Part shown: positions 27,767-37,086 of the stretch, one piece after another
How positions within the stretch are numbered: position 1 is the first letter of the stretch
Layout: every line of letters begins with the position of its first letter
Origin: a bacterium
GTDB lineage: Bacteria > Elusimicrobiota > Elusimicrobia > Elusimicrobiales > UBA9959
Assembly (NCBI GenBank): GCA_021811185.1
Contig: JAJZPL010000002.1
Coordinates: 95,917-159,916, forward strand
Reading direction: 5' to 3'
Length of the DNA: 64,000 bases
The notes under the pieces: generated by a model
The model's database searches: none
Told to the model about the DNA's origin: nothing
Seen by the model: the letters and a program-made list of their open reading frames with translations, nothing else
Program-made: the position numbers and the translations under genes

Positions 27767-28549
27767 ATGCATACTGAAGAAAAGAACGGCCTTAAGCTGC
27801 TGCGGTTCGACCTGTTCAGGAACCAGGAAGACCTTTCCTGCGCGGTGGCCACCCGCGCCGGCGGGGTAAGTTCCGGCCCGTATTTCGGCCTTAACCTGGG
27901 CTCGGGCACCGGCGACAAGCTGGAGCTGGTGGAAGAGAACCTGGAGCTGTTCTGCGGCGTGATGGGGGCGGAGTCCGCCCGGCTCGGGCGGATGCAGCAG
28001 CGCCATACGGCGAACGTGGCGGTGCTGGAGAACGGCGGGGGGGCCGCCACCGAAAACACCGACGCGCTGGTCACCGCCGTGCCGGGAGTGCCGCTGCTGG
28101 CGCTTTCGGCAGACTGCGCTCTTACCTGCTTTTACGATCCCAAAAGAAAGGTGCTGGCCGTGGCCCACAGCGGCTGGCGGGGGGCTTTCCTGGGCGTCTA
28201 TGCCGCCACCCTGAACGTTATGAAGATGCGCTATGGAACGGAGCCGGGGGACGTTACGGCGGGAGTTTCGCCCATGATCTCGGCGGCCAACTACCCGGTG
28301 CGTGAGGATTTCCTGGAAAAACTGAAGGCCTTCTATCCCGGCGGGGCGGACAAGCGCTTTCTTACGATGAAGGACGGCCTGCATTTCTTCAACCTGCGCG
28401 AACTCCTGCGCTCCCAGTTGGAGACTCTGGGCGTGAAGGACCATGAGTTCATGCACCTCTGCACGTACGCGGAAAAAGAAATGTTCTATTCCTGGCGGCG
28501 GGACGGCGGGAAGACCGGCCGCTTCGGCCTGATGGCGATGATAAAGTAG
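27767..28549 (+). CDS. pgeF: PgeF/YfiH-family polyphenol oxidase (laccase-domain) protein
   Basis: QQRHTANVAVLE, DALVTAVPGVPLLALSADCAL, VLAVAHSGWRGAFLGV. Confidence 0.92.
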   Translation: MHTEEKNGLKLLRFDLFRNQEDLSCAVATRAGGVSSGPYFGLNLGSGTGDKLELVEENLELFCGVMGAESARLGRMQQRHTANVAVLENGGGAATENTDALVTAVPGVPLLALSADCALTCFYDPKRKVLAVAHSGWRGAFLGVYAATLNVMKMRYGTEPGDVTAGVSPMISAANYPVREDFLEKLKAFYPGGADKRFLTMKDGLHFFNLRELLRSQLETLGVKDHEFMHLCTYAEKEMFYSWRRDGGKTGRFGLMAMIK

Positions 28550-28551
28550 TT

Positions 28552-29325
28552 TTATCTCACCATGTTCCACACGATCTTGGCGAGCAGGGCGGCGGAGACG
28601 GTGAACAGCATCGGGCGTATGACCCAGGCGCCCTTTTTAAGGGCCAGGTGGGAGCCGGCGTAATTGCCGGCCATGCCGGCCAGGCCCATGGCGAGGCCCA
28701 ACTTGAGGTGCACGCGGCCGAGGTACAGGAAAGCGCCCAGCGCGGCCAGGTTGGAGACCAGGTTTAAAAGCTTGGCCAGCGCCGTGGCGCGGAGCAGGTC
28801 GAAGCCGCAGACCCTGGCGAAGGCCACGGCCAGGAAAGTGCCGGTGCCGGGCCCGAGCAGCCCGTCGTAAAAACTCACACAGAAAGAAATGCTCCCGGAC
28901 CGCGCCAGCAGGGCGTTGTCGTTGAAGCGCGCGCTGGTATCCGCCAGGCCGAAGCTCTTTTTTGCGGCCAGGAAGATGGCCACCGGGGGGAGCAGGACTA
29001 TCAGCAGGTAGCGGATGGCTTCCGGCGGCACCAGCGCGATGGCCCTGGCGCCCAGGAAGGCCCCGGCCGCGGCCAGGAAGACAAGGATGAAGAGCAGGTC
29101 CCACCTGGTGCGAGTTTCCTTAAGGAAGCGCGCGGCGGCTACCGTGGTGCCCATGGCGGAAGAAAGCTTGTTGGTGCCGAGAAGATACAGGGGGCTTACG
29201 CCGTAGGCCAGATAAGCCGGCAGGGTTATCAGGCCGCCGCCGCCGGCGATGGCGTCCACAAAGCCGGCCAGGAAGACCAGCAGGGCGAGAGGGGCGTAAG
29301 GCAGGGCGGCGTGAAGCAGGTCCAT
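28552..29325 (-). CDS. TSUP-family (TauE/SafE) membrane permease
   Basis: FLAGFVDAIAGGGGLITLPAYLAYG...GTNKLSSAMGTTVA. Confidence 0.92.
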   Translation of the reverse strand: MDLLHAALPYAPLALLVFLAGFVDAIAGGGGLITLPAYLAYGVSPLYLLGTNKLSSAMGTTVAAARFLKETRTRWDLLFILVFLAAAGAFLGARAIALVPPEAIRYLLIVLLPPVAIFLAAKKSFGLADTSARFNDNALLARSGSISFCVSFYDGLLGPGTGTFLAVAFARVCGFDLLRATALAKLLNLVSNLAALGAFLYLGRVHLKLGLAMGLAGMAGNYAGSHLALKKGAWVIRPMLFTVSAALLAKIVWNMVR

Positions 29326-29404
29326 AGAAACAATATATTACTATTTTGCGAAGAACCCCGCGAAAATGTAGAATTACTGCATCTCATACAAGGCGGTGCT
29401 AACG

Positions 29405-31147
29405 ATGGAACTCGATGCTAACCTGGAAAAACTTAAAAACACCATAGAGATCTCCGGCGGCGCCAAGCCCGTGGACCTGCTGCTTAAGAACGCGCGCGTG
29501 ATCAACACTTTCTCCGGGGATATCCACCGCACGCACGTGGCCATCCACGGCGGCCGCGTGGTGGGCTTCGGCGACTACAAGGCCCGCCAGACCATGGACC
29601 TCAAGGACGCCTACGTCTCCCCCGGCTTCATCGACGGCCACGTCCATATCGAAAGCTCCATGGTGAAGGTGCCCGAGTTCGCCAGCGTGGTGCTGCCGCA
29701 CGGCACCACCTCCGCCGTGATCGACCCCCACGAGATCGCCAACGTCCTGGGCCTGGACGGCATCAGGTACATGATGGCCTCCAGCGAGGACAGCCCCCTG
29801 AGCGTGTACGTCATGCTCCCTTCCTGCGTGCCCGCCACCTCCCTCGAGACCGCCGGCGCCGAGCTTTCCGCCCACGACCTGGGCCTGCTGCTGAACGACG
29901 AGCGCGTGCTGGGCATCGGCGAGATGATGGACTACCCCGGCGTGATCTACCGCAACGAGGAAGTGCTCAAGAAGATCCTGATCGCCAAGAACAAGGTGAT
30001 AGACGGCCACGCCCCGATGCTGAAGGACAAACAGCTTTACGCCTACGTGGCCGCGGGCATCCGCTCGGACCACGAGTGCACCGACGTGGCCGAGGCCAGG
30101 GAGAAGCTGCGCGCCGGCATGTACATCATGATCCGCGAGGGCACGGCCGCCAAGAACCTCAAGGGCCTGCTGCCGCTGGTGAACTCCGAGAATTCCCGCA
30201 AGTTCTTCTTCGTGACCGACGACCGGCACCTGGAGGACATCGCCCGCGAAGGCCACATAGACTACCTGGTGCGCACCGCGGTGCGCCTGGGCGTGGACCC
30301 GATCCGCGCCATCCAGATGGCCACCATCAATACCGCCGAGTACTTCGGCATCAAGAACCTGGGCGCCATAGCTCCCGGCTACGCGGCCGACCTGGTGGTG
30401 TTCGACGACCTGAAGAAGATGAAGATCTCCAAGGTGTTCAAGAACGGCAAACTGGTCTCGAAGGCCGGCGTGATAGAGCCGGGCGTAATAAAGGACTACC
30501 ACGGCAAGACCCGCGGCACCGTCAACGTCAAATGGATAGAGCACGAGGACTTCGCGCTGAAGGCCGAGAGCCAGCACGCCCGCGTGATCAACGTGATCCC
30601 CGACCAGATCGTCACCAGGATGACCGTGGAAAAAGTCAAGGAGGACGGCGGCTACGTCTCTTCCGACACTGAGAAGGATATCCTGAAGATCGCCGTGATA
30701 GAACGCCACATGGCCTCCGGCCGCGTGGCGCTGGCGCTGGTGAAAGGCTTCGGCCTCAAGAAAGGCGCCATCGCCTCCTCGGTCTCGCACGATTCTCATA
30801 ACATCGTAGTGATAGGCACGCACGACGGGGATATGTATACCGCCGCCGTGCAGGTGGTCAAGATGCAGGGCGGCATAGTGGCGGCGCTGAACGGCCAGGT
30901 GCTGGAAGCCCTGCCGCTGCCCGTGGCCGGCCTGATGTCCGACCGCAGCGCCGAGTTCGTGCGCGAAAAGCAGAAGCGCCTGAACGAAATAGCGAAGATG
31001 CTGGGCTCCAAACTTTCGGACCCGTTCATGGCCATGTCCTTCCTTACGCTGCCGCCCATCCCCGAGATCCGCCTCACCGACCGCGGCCTGATCGACGCCG
31101 TCAAGTTCAAAGTGGTGCCGCTGTTCTGCGGCCCCGGGGGCAAATGA
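29405..31147 (+). CDS. ade: Adenine deaminase
   Basis: VSPGFIDGHVHIESSM, HGTTSAVIDPHEIANVLG, GVIYRNEEVL, VSHDSHNIVVIG. Confidence 0.95.
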   Translation: MELDANLEKLKNTIEISGGAKPVDLLLKNARVINTFSGDIHRTHVAIHGGRVVGFGDYKARQTMDLKDAYVSPGFIDGHVHIESSMVKVPEFASVVLPHGTTSAVIDPHEIANVLGLDGIRYMMASSEDSPLSVYVMLPSCVPATSLETAGAELSAHDLGLLLNDERVLGIGEMMDYPGVIYRNEEVLKKILIAKNKVIDGHAPMLKDKQLYAYVAAGIRSDHECTDVAEAREKLRAGMYIMIREGTAAKNLKGLLPLVNSENSRKFFFVTDDRHLEDIAREGHIDYLVRTAVRLGVDPIRAIQMATINTAEYFGIKNLGAIAPGYAADLVVFDDLKKMKISKVFKNGKLVSKAGVIEPGVIKDYHGKTRGTVNVKWIEHEDFALKAESQHARVINVIPDQIVTRMTVEKVKEDGGYVSSDTEKDILKIAVIERHMASGRVALALVKGFGLKKGAIASSVSHDSHNIVVIGTHDGDMYTAAVQVVKMQGGIVAALNGQVLEALPLPVAGLMSDRSAEFVREKQKRLNEIAKMLGSKLSDPFMAMSFLTLPPIPEIRLTDRGLIDAVKFKVVPLFCGPGGK

Positions 31148-32319
31148 GACGCCTCCTACCTGCCGCCGTCCTCCTGCTCCTGGCCGGCGCCGCCGCCGCG
31201 GCGCGCGTTGAGCGCGGGCCCTACCTGGAGAACATGGCGCAGGACATGGTGACCGTCCGCTTCCGGGCGGACGTCTCTACCCCGGCCTGGCTCTCTTACG
31301 GCGTCGTTCCCGACTGCGAGCGGTTCCTTACCAGCGCGGCGCAGCTGAAGGAACAAAAAATAACGCTGTTCGGCCTTACGCCGGATACCACTTACTGTTA
31401 CCGGCTTTACCTGCCGGCCGACCAGAGCACCGGAGTCTACAAGGCCTTCGAGGGGCCTTTTACCACTTTCAAAGGGGAAGATAAACCCGAATTCTCTTTC
31501 CTGGCTTTCGGCGATTCCGGCTCGGGGTCGCAGGAGCAGCGCGATCTCGCGGCCCAGATGGACAAGTTCCATCCCGATTTCGTGCTGCATATGGGCGACA
31601 TGGTGGAATCGGGCCTGGATTCAGACGCCGACGCGCAGTACTTCAAGCCCTACGCCGGGCTGCTGGCCCGCGCGCCGTTCTTCCTGGCGCTGGGCAACCA
31701 CGACTACGGCAAGGACCTGCGCACGCCGGACGGGCGCGGCTTCATCAAGGCCAACTACGCCCCGTTCCACAGCGTCCCGCTCACCGGTCTGCCGCCCCAT
31801 TACTATTTTTTCGACGAGGGCAACGCGCGCTTCTTCGTGCTGGATACCAACGCCTTCGACGGCGCCAAGTTCGCCCCGGCGCTGGAGCCGGGCTCCAGGC
31901 AGTATAAATGGCTGGAGCGCTACCTGGCGAAATCGGCCGACAAAGAATGGAAGTTCGTGGTGGTGCACGAGCCCATCTATTCCACCGGGGCGCACGGGGC
32001 CGCGGAAGCGGAAGTTAAAGCGCTGGAACCGCTGCTGCTTAAATATAAAGTGGACATAGTCTTCCAGGGGCACGACCACGACTACGAGCGGACGATGCCG
32101 GTGAAGGAAGGGCTGCCCGACGAGGCGGAGGGGATCGTGTACATCACGCTGGCGGGCGGCGGCAGCACGCTCTATATCCAAAGGCGCAATGAGGAATGGT
32201 CGGAGAAATTCCTGCCGACCTACCACTTCGCTTTTATCGAGGTTAAGGACCAGGTCTTCAATATGTCCGTCTACAACAAAGACGGCGAGGTAATAGATTC
32301 CCTGGAGATACAGAAGTAG
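31144..32319 (+). CDS. Secreted purple-acid-phosphatase-like metallophosphoesterase
   Basis: ATGA overlap; FLAFGDSGSG, HMGDMVESG, LGNHDYG, VVHEPIYSTGAHG, FQGHDHDYER. Confidence 0.92.
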   Translation: MRRLLPAAVLLLLAGAAAAARVERGPYLENMAQDMVTVRFRADVSTPAWLSYGVVPDCERFLTSAAQLKEQKITLFGLTPDTTYCYRLYLPADQSTGVYKAFEGPFTTFKGEDKPEFSFLAFGDSGSGSQEQRDLAAQMDKFHPDFVLHMGDMVESGLDSDADAQYFKPYAGLLARAPFFLALGNHDYGKDLRTPDGRGFIKANYAPFHSVPLTGLPPHYYFFDEGNARFFVLDTNAFDGAKFAPALEPGSRQYKWLERYLAKSADKEWKFVVVHEPIYSTGAHGAAEAEVKALEPLLLKYKVDIVFQGHDHDYERTMPVKEGLPDEAEGIVYITLAGGGSTLYIQRRNEEWSEKFLPTYHFAFIEVKDQVFNMSVYNKDGEVIDSLEIQK

Positions 32320-32331
32320 AGGGCTTTGTAA

Positions 32332-33135
32332 ATGAAATTAATGGCCGGCGTGATTTCCGAGACTGAGGCCAAGTCTTTCTCCGATTCCGGCGCCGACGAA
32401 CTTTATTGCGGCCTTTGCCTCATAAACAACCATCGAGACCCGGAACTGAGCGTTGACCTGGCGGGCCTTACGCGGATTATAAAGGCCGCCCGGAACCGCC
32501 GCAAACCAGTATTCCTAGCAGCTAACGAGACCTATCATCAAAGCTGGTACCCGCGTATCGTGGAAACGATCTCGGACTGCCTGGCCGCCGGCCTGTCCGG
32601 GCTGATAATTAGGGATATGGGTTTGCTCTCCTACCTGCGGGAGCGAAGTGTGAAAACACGGTTTATATTAAGCGCGCTAGGCTGCTGCTTCAACTCCGGC
32701 GCGCTGTCCTTCTATGCCTGCCTCGGCATAGAGAGGATAACGGTTCCCCAGCAACTTACTCCTGCCGAGGCCGGAAGGCTGCTCCATAACCGGCTTGGGC
32801 TTGAAACCGAAGTGTTCTTCCACGATTTCAGCTACTGCGTCAATATAGACGGGGCCTGCGTGCTGCACGATTTCCCGGGAGCGGCATGTGCCTCTCACCC
32901 CTGCCTCGAGACCTATACTCTGCAGGGGAAAAAATTCGTTATGCCCAAGCCGTCCCGCCCGGAGATGATGCGCATGTTCTACTCTTTTTACAAAGAGGGA
33001 GCTCAGTATCTTAAGACCCCCCGCTATGGTGATTTCAGTCACGGTGCCGCGGTGGTCCAGAGAGCCCTTAAACTTATCTCCCTTGCCGGCGCCAGCGCCA
33101 GCGAGAGCGAATTCCTTACGGCGGCTGGCCGATGA
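32332..33135 (+). CDS. Peptidase U32-like protein
   Basis: SDSGADELYCGL, TIM-barrel-like architecture, ITVPQQLTPAEAGRLL, HDFSYCVNIDGACVLHDF. Confidence 0.75.
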   Translation: MKLMAGVISETEAKSFSDSGADELYCGLCLINNHRDPELSVDLAGLTRIIKAARNRRKPVFLAANETYHQSWYPRIVETISDCLAAGLSGLIIRDMGLLSYLRERSVKTRFILSALGCCFNSGALSFYACLGIERITVPQQLTPAEAGRLLHNRLGLETEVFFHDFSYCVNIDGACVLHDFPGAACASHPCLETYTLQGKKFVMPKPSRPEMMRMFYSFYKEGAQYLKTPRYGDFSHGAAVVQRALKLISLAGASASESEFLTAAGR

Positions 33136-33935
33136 TGGAATACGCCGTCGCCCTTTCTTCCGCGCAGTTGCGCTCCACGCCTGCGGGGGCGTTCTCGGCC
33201 TTTGACCGCATTTACGCAGGCAGCGAATTCTGTCAGAACCTTCTGCCGGACCCGGCGGCGCTGGCATCGGCCTGTAAAAGGCTGGCCAGACCTTTTACGC
33301 TGCTGCTGCCGCCAGTTACGGACGAGTTCCTCCCAAGGGCTGCGGCTTTGTCCGGCGCGCTGACCTCGGCCGGGTATGTGGACGAAATAGTGGTCAACGA
33401 TCCCGGCCTGGCTGGCCTTCTGTCCGTAAAAGTACCGCGGCAAAAAGCGCGGCTTTCTGCCGGCAGAGTGCTTACCGTAATGATGGGGCACAGCGCTTTT
33501 TCCGGTATCTTTTTCACCGTTTTCGGCGGACGCCTCGAAGCGATTGAAGCGGACAGTCCTGACCGGCTGCGAATGGCGCAGGGGGGGGCGTCAGCGCCTG
33601 TCAATTTTCACGCCCCGCTGGCTTACCTCAGTGTTACAAGGTATTGCCACTTTAAAAAAGGTTTTAATGGCCCCTGCAAGGTGCCGTGCGGCGAGAAGCT
33701 GCGCCCGGTGGCGTACCGCGGGAGGCCGGGCGGGTTCTATATCCGCGGAAACGCTTGCCTGCGTGACAACCGGGAAGAGCTTAAGAGGGGCGGCGGGATT
33801 GACGGTCTTCTCGCCGCTTTCCCGGCGGTCAAGAGACTGGTGCTGGCCGCTCCCGGTGGAGCTGGGTTTAGCAGGCTGATGGGAGTGACGGACAGGCGAA
33901 AACTCCTGGAAGAGGCTTTTGGCGCTTTGCAATAA
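33132..33935 (+). CDS. Partner of U32-like protein; cysteine-bearing divergent U32-type hypothetical
   Basis: ATGA overlap with the U32-like gene; YCHFKKGFNGPCKVPCGEKL...GNACLRDNREEL resembles U32 Fe-S regions. Confidence 0.55.
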   Translation: MMEYAVALSSAQLRSTPAGAFSAFDRIYAGSEFCQNLLPDPAALASACKRLARPFTLLLPPVTDEFLPRAAALSGALTSAGYVDEIVVNDPGLAGLLSVKVPRQKARLSAGRVLTVMMGHSAFSGIFFTVFGGRLEAIEADSPDRLRMAQGGASAPVNFHAPLAYLSVTRYCHFKKGFNGPCKVPCGEKLRPVAYRGRPGGFYIRGNACLRDNREELKRGGGIDGLLAAFPAVKRLVLAAPGGAGFSRLMGVTDRRKLLEEAFGALQ

Positions 33936-34150
33936 CGTCACCGGCCCCGTGGCCATGTCCAGCCAGGGAAATCCCCGGAGGCGGGCCGCGGCTTTAAAGT
34001 TTTCCACCGCTCACAAAACGAAGTTCCCGGGGCCGCAATGCCTACGATACCTGCCGGATCTCAATTCCAAACACCGTATTTACCCTGTCACTTTTACTCG
34101 TTGTGGCGGATATCGCGGTCATGAGATGTAAGTTCTTCCGACGTGAAATG

Positions 34151-34179
34151 TTGCAAAAGTCTTTACCTTGTGCTATACT
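34151..34179 (+). promoter_or_regulatory. sigma70-like promoter of the tRNA
   Basis: TTGCAA-17 bp-TATACT ending 5 bp before the tRNA 5' end. Confidence 0.6.
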
Positions 34180-34184
34180 TATTG

Positions 34185-34261
<77 letters not shown>

Positions 34262-34309
34262 TTTAGACGCTCTACAGATCGAACTTGCAATGAAAATAGC
34301 AGGGCATGA

Positions 34310-34331
34310 ACCTCCGAAAGGGGGTTTTTTG
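34310..34331 (+). terminator. Terminator downstream of the tRNA
   Basis: ACCTCC-GAAA-GGGGGTTTTTT. Confidence 0.65.
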
Positions 34332-34355
34332 TTGCCCTGGCGCACGCGGTTCCTC

Positions 34356-36089
34356 CTATGGGACCGGGGGGGTTACGCGCTGAAGCCCGCCCGCCGCAGG
34401 CGAAGCCTGCGGTGGACCGGCTGAAGGCACCGCTACCGAGTAGACCTCTACCGAATTGCCGCCGGCGCCGTCTATTCCCTGCGAGGTTACCCACAAAGAA
34501 CCGCCGTCGGGGCTGATGTCCAGGCCCACGGGAAAAGAGTCCGCCGCCATACGGGAGGCCACGGTCATGCCGGCCGTGTCCACTACCGCCACTTCGGAGG
34601 CCCCGTTCAGCGCCACGTAGAGCCATTTTCCGTCGGGGGATAATTTCATGGAGCGCGGCAGGCCGCCCACCTTGGCCGCGGTCACCGCGATCCCGCGCGC
34701 AGGCCCTTTGGCCGAAGCCGCGTTTATCACCGCGGCAGTCTCGGCGCGCAGCACGCTGCCGGTCTTGCTGGCGGTAACGTACAGCCACCGCCCGTCGGGG
34801 GAGACGAGCAGGTCGCGGGGCTTGCCGCCCAGGTCTACCCGGCCCAGCAGCCCGGGGCTGCCTGGGGAGCTGACGCTGATAACGCCTATGCCGCCCGGCC
34901 CGCCCATGCAGCCGGCGAACAGCGTGCCGGAATCCGCCGTCCAGGCGAGGCCCCGCACGCACAGGCCGCATTCCAGGTCCCGGTTAACGGCCTCGGCGCC
35001 CGGAGGCGGGGACGCCGGCCCCAGCGCGATGACCGCGGCCGAGGAGAAGGCCATGGGATCCGCGGAGGAAATGTCGATGAGCCCGACGCTGTTGTTGCCC
35101 CAGTGGGCTACGGCCATGTAGCGCCCGTCGGGGGAAGCCGCGGCGTTCTTGGCGATGGGCCCCGTGGGCAGCACGCGGACTATCGCGCCGGTCCGCGTGT
35201 CTATTATCGCCGCGGCGGAGGGCTGCGTGCCGTCCAGGTCGAAATTGCGGCGGTAATACGGCACCCACAGGAAACGGCCGCCGTGGCTGAATTCGCTTTC
35301 CACGGGCTTGCCCGTGAAAACATTGGGCCCCTCCGGAGGCAGGTCCTCGGAGAAAGCGCCGCCCAGCCAGGGTGCGGCGCCGGGGAACAGCCCCGCCCGC
35401 GCCGGGCCGAACACATGAGGGATGGTCCCGAGTTTGGTCAATGTCCGCGCGTCGTAGATCACTGTGCGCGCGCCTTCCAGGGAATTCACGTACGCCTTGC
35501 TCCCGTCGGAAGAGATCCGGACGGACTTGGGCGAGTCGATGTCTTTGTCGTAGACGTCGGCGGCGTCCACGGGCTTGGGGTTGTAGCGCTGGAAGCGCGC
35601 TATGAGGCGGAGTTCCGGTAAAGCGCCGGCTGGCGAGGACACCGCCCCGATGGCCGGGTGCGTGGCGGCGCGGGCCCTGCGTTCCAGATAGGCTTTCCAG
35701 GAGCGGCGCGCGGCCGCCAGACGCTGGACCAGTTTGCGGTCCTCCGGGCGCAGCCGGGAAAGCTCGGCCCAGGCCTGCACCGCGTCCTCCCACTCGCGCA
35801 GGGCTGCGTGCGCGCGGCCTTTGCCGTCCAGGCATTCCTGGCGGGCAGGCTCCAGCACCAGGCAGCGGTGGAATTCGCTGACCGCGGCGCCGGCTTTGCC
35901 GCGGCGCAGCAGGGCTACGGCGCGGTCTAGGGCCGCCGCCGCACGCAGGTTCCGCGCGGGACGGGCGGGCAGGACGGCGGCGGTCTCAGGGCCGCCGGTT
36001 CGCGCGGGCGGGGGCACACGCCGGGCATGGCAGCCGGCCAGAGCCAGCAGCGCGGAACAGCCAAAGACGAAAGAAATACGCCGTTTCAT
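34356..36089 (-). CDS. Lipoprotein with TPR-like N-terminus and YncE/YVTN-type beta-propeller
   Basis: Lipobox ALAGC; repeated (V/L)SPDGRWLYV, KLSPDGKWLYVAL, DISPDGGSLWV. Confidence 0.82.
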   Translation of the reverse strand: MKRRISFVFGCSALLALAGCHARRVPPPARTGGPETAAVLPARPARNLRAAAALDRAVALLRRGKAGAAVSEFHRCLVLEPARQECLDGKGRAHAALREWEDAVQAWAELSRLRPEDRKLVQRLAAARRSWKAYLERRARAATHPAIGAVSSPAGALPELRLIARFQRYNPKPVDAADVYDKDIDSPKSVRISSDGSKAYVNSLEGARTVIYDARTLTKLGTIPHVFGPARAGLFPGAAPWLGGAFSEDLPPEGPNVFTGKPVESEFSHGGRFLWVPYYRRNFDLDGTQPSAAAIIDTRTGAIVRVLPTGPIAKNAAASPDGRYMAVAHWGNNSVGLIDISSADPMAFSSAAVIALGPASPPPGAEAVNRDLECGLCVRGLAWTADSGTLFAGCMGGPGGIGVISVSSPGSPGLLGRVDLGGKPRDLLVSPDGRWLYVTASKTGSVLRAETAAVINAASAKGPARGIAVTAAKVGGLPRSMKLSPDGKWLYVALNGASEVAVVDTAGMTVASRMAADSFPVGLDISPDGGSLWVTSQGIDGAGGNSVEVYSVAVPSAGPPQASPAAGGLQRVTPPVP

Positions 36090-36266
36090 GTTTTACCCCT
36101 GCCCGCGGCGGGCCGGCCCCTTAACCATGGACTATTCTAATAAATAGGCCCCGGCATTAAAAGTAGAGCCCCGGCGGTAAGCCGTGAGGCGTGCAGATCC
36201 CGGGCAGGGATTTTTCTTTATCCTGTTTTTTTAGTAAGATTACCCTGATAGTTCAGGAGGAAACAA

Positions 36267-37031
36267 ATGAAGAAGATCATACTCGCGGTTCTCGCCTGCT
36301 TCATCGCCGGCAGCGCTATAGCAAAGGACGACACCATGACCGAAGACCAGAAGACCCTTTATTTCCTGGGCAAAGCAGTAAGCTCCAAGATCAAGCAGTT
36401 CGATTTTACCCCGGAAGAGACCAAGTACATAGTAATGGGCTTTTCCGACACCCTGGCCGGAGCCAAGGCCAAGGTCGACGACTCCTACGGCAACAAGCTG
36501 AACGAGTACCTTGGCAAGAAACAGGAAGGCATCGTGGCCAAGCAGAAAGAGGCCGCCAAGCCCTTCCTGGAGAAAATGGCCAAGGAGCCCGGCGCGGTCA
36601 AGCTGCCCTCCGGCGTGATCATGATCCCCATGAAAGAAGGCACCGGCGCTATGCCCAAGGCCACCGACATGGTGAAGGTCCACTACCACGGCACTTTCCC
36701 CGACGGCAAGGTGTTCGATTCCTCCGTTGAGCGCGGCACTCCCGCCGAATTCCCGCTTTCCGGCGTGATCCCCTGCTGGACCGAAGGCGTGCAGAAGATA
36801 AAGGTCGGCGGCAAGGCCAAGCTGGTCTGCCCCTCCGACACCGCCTACGGCGATCAGGGCGCCGGCGGGGCCATTCCCGGCGGAGCCACGCTGGTGTTCG
36901 AAGTGGAGCTGCTCGATATCCTTAAGAGCCCGGCTCCCGCGGACGTTTCCGTGAAACCGGCCAAGGCCGAAAAAGCCGTAAAGCCCGCGGCCAAGCCCGC
37001 GGCCGCCAAGCCTGCCGAAGTTAAGAAATAA
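36267..37031 (+). CDS. FKBP-type peptidyl-prolyl cis-trans isomerase with N-terminal FkpA-like dimerisation region
   Basis: VKVHYHGTFPDGKVFDSSVERGTPAEFPLSGVIPCWTEGVQKIKVGGKAKLVCPSDTAYGDQG; basic Ala/Pro/Lys tail. Confidence 0.93.
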   Translation: MKKIILAVLACFIAGSAIAKDDTMTEDQKTLYFLGKAVSSKIKQFDFTPEETKYIVMGFSDTLAGAKAKVDDSYGNKLNEYLGKKQEGIVAKQKEAAKPFLEKMAKEPGAVKLPSGVIMIPMKEGTGAMPKATDMVKVHYHGTFPDGKVFDSSVERGTPAEFPLSGVIPCWTEGVQKIKVGGKAKLVCPSDTAYGDQGAGGAIPGGATLVFEVELLDILKSPAPADVSVKPAKAEKAVKPAAKPAAAKPAEVKK

Positions 37032-37044
37032 ATACAGGCCTGAA

Positions 37045-37078
37045 TAAAAAAAGCCCCGGAAGTCCGGGGCTTTTTTGT
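37045..37078. terminator. Bidirectional terminator
   Basis: AAAAAAAGCCCCGGA-AG-TCCGGGGCTTTTTTG. Confidence 0.87.
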
Positions 37079-37086
37079 TGCGCGCC

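Noticed and set aside
27278-28570. 430-aa version of the GNAT ORF
   Set aside because: The N-terminal half is antisense to pgeF; the real GNAT protein begins at the ATG at 27704-27706
29399-30823. 474-aa minus-strand ORF antisense to adenine deaminase
   Set aside because: Antisense shadow; His/Val-rich low complexity
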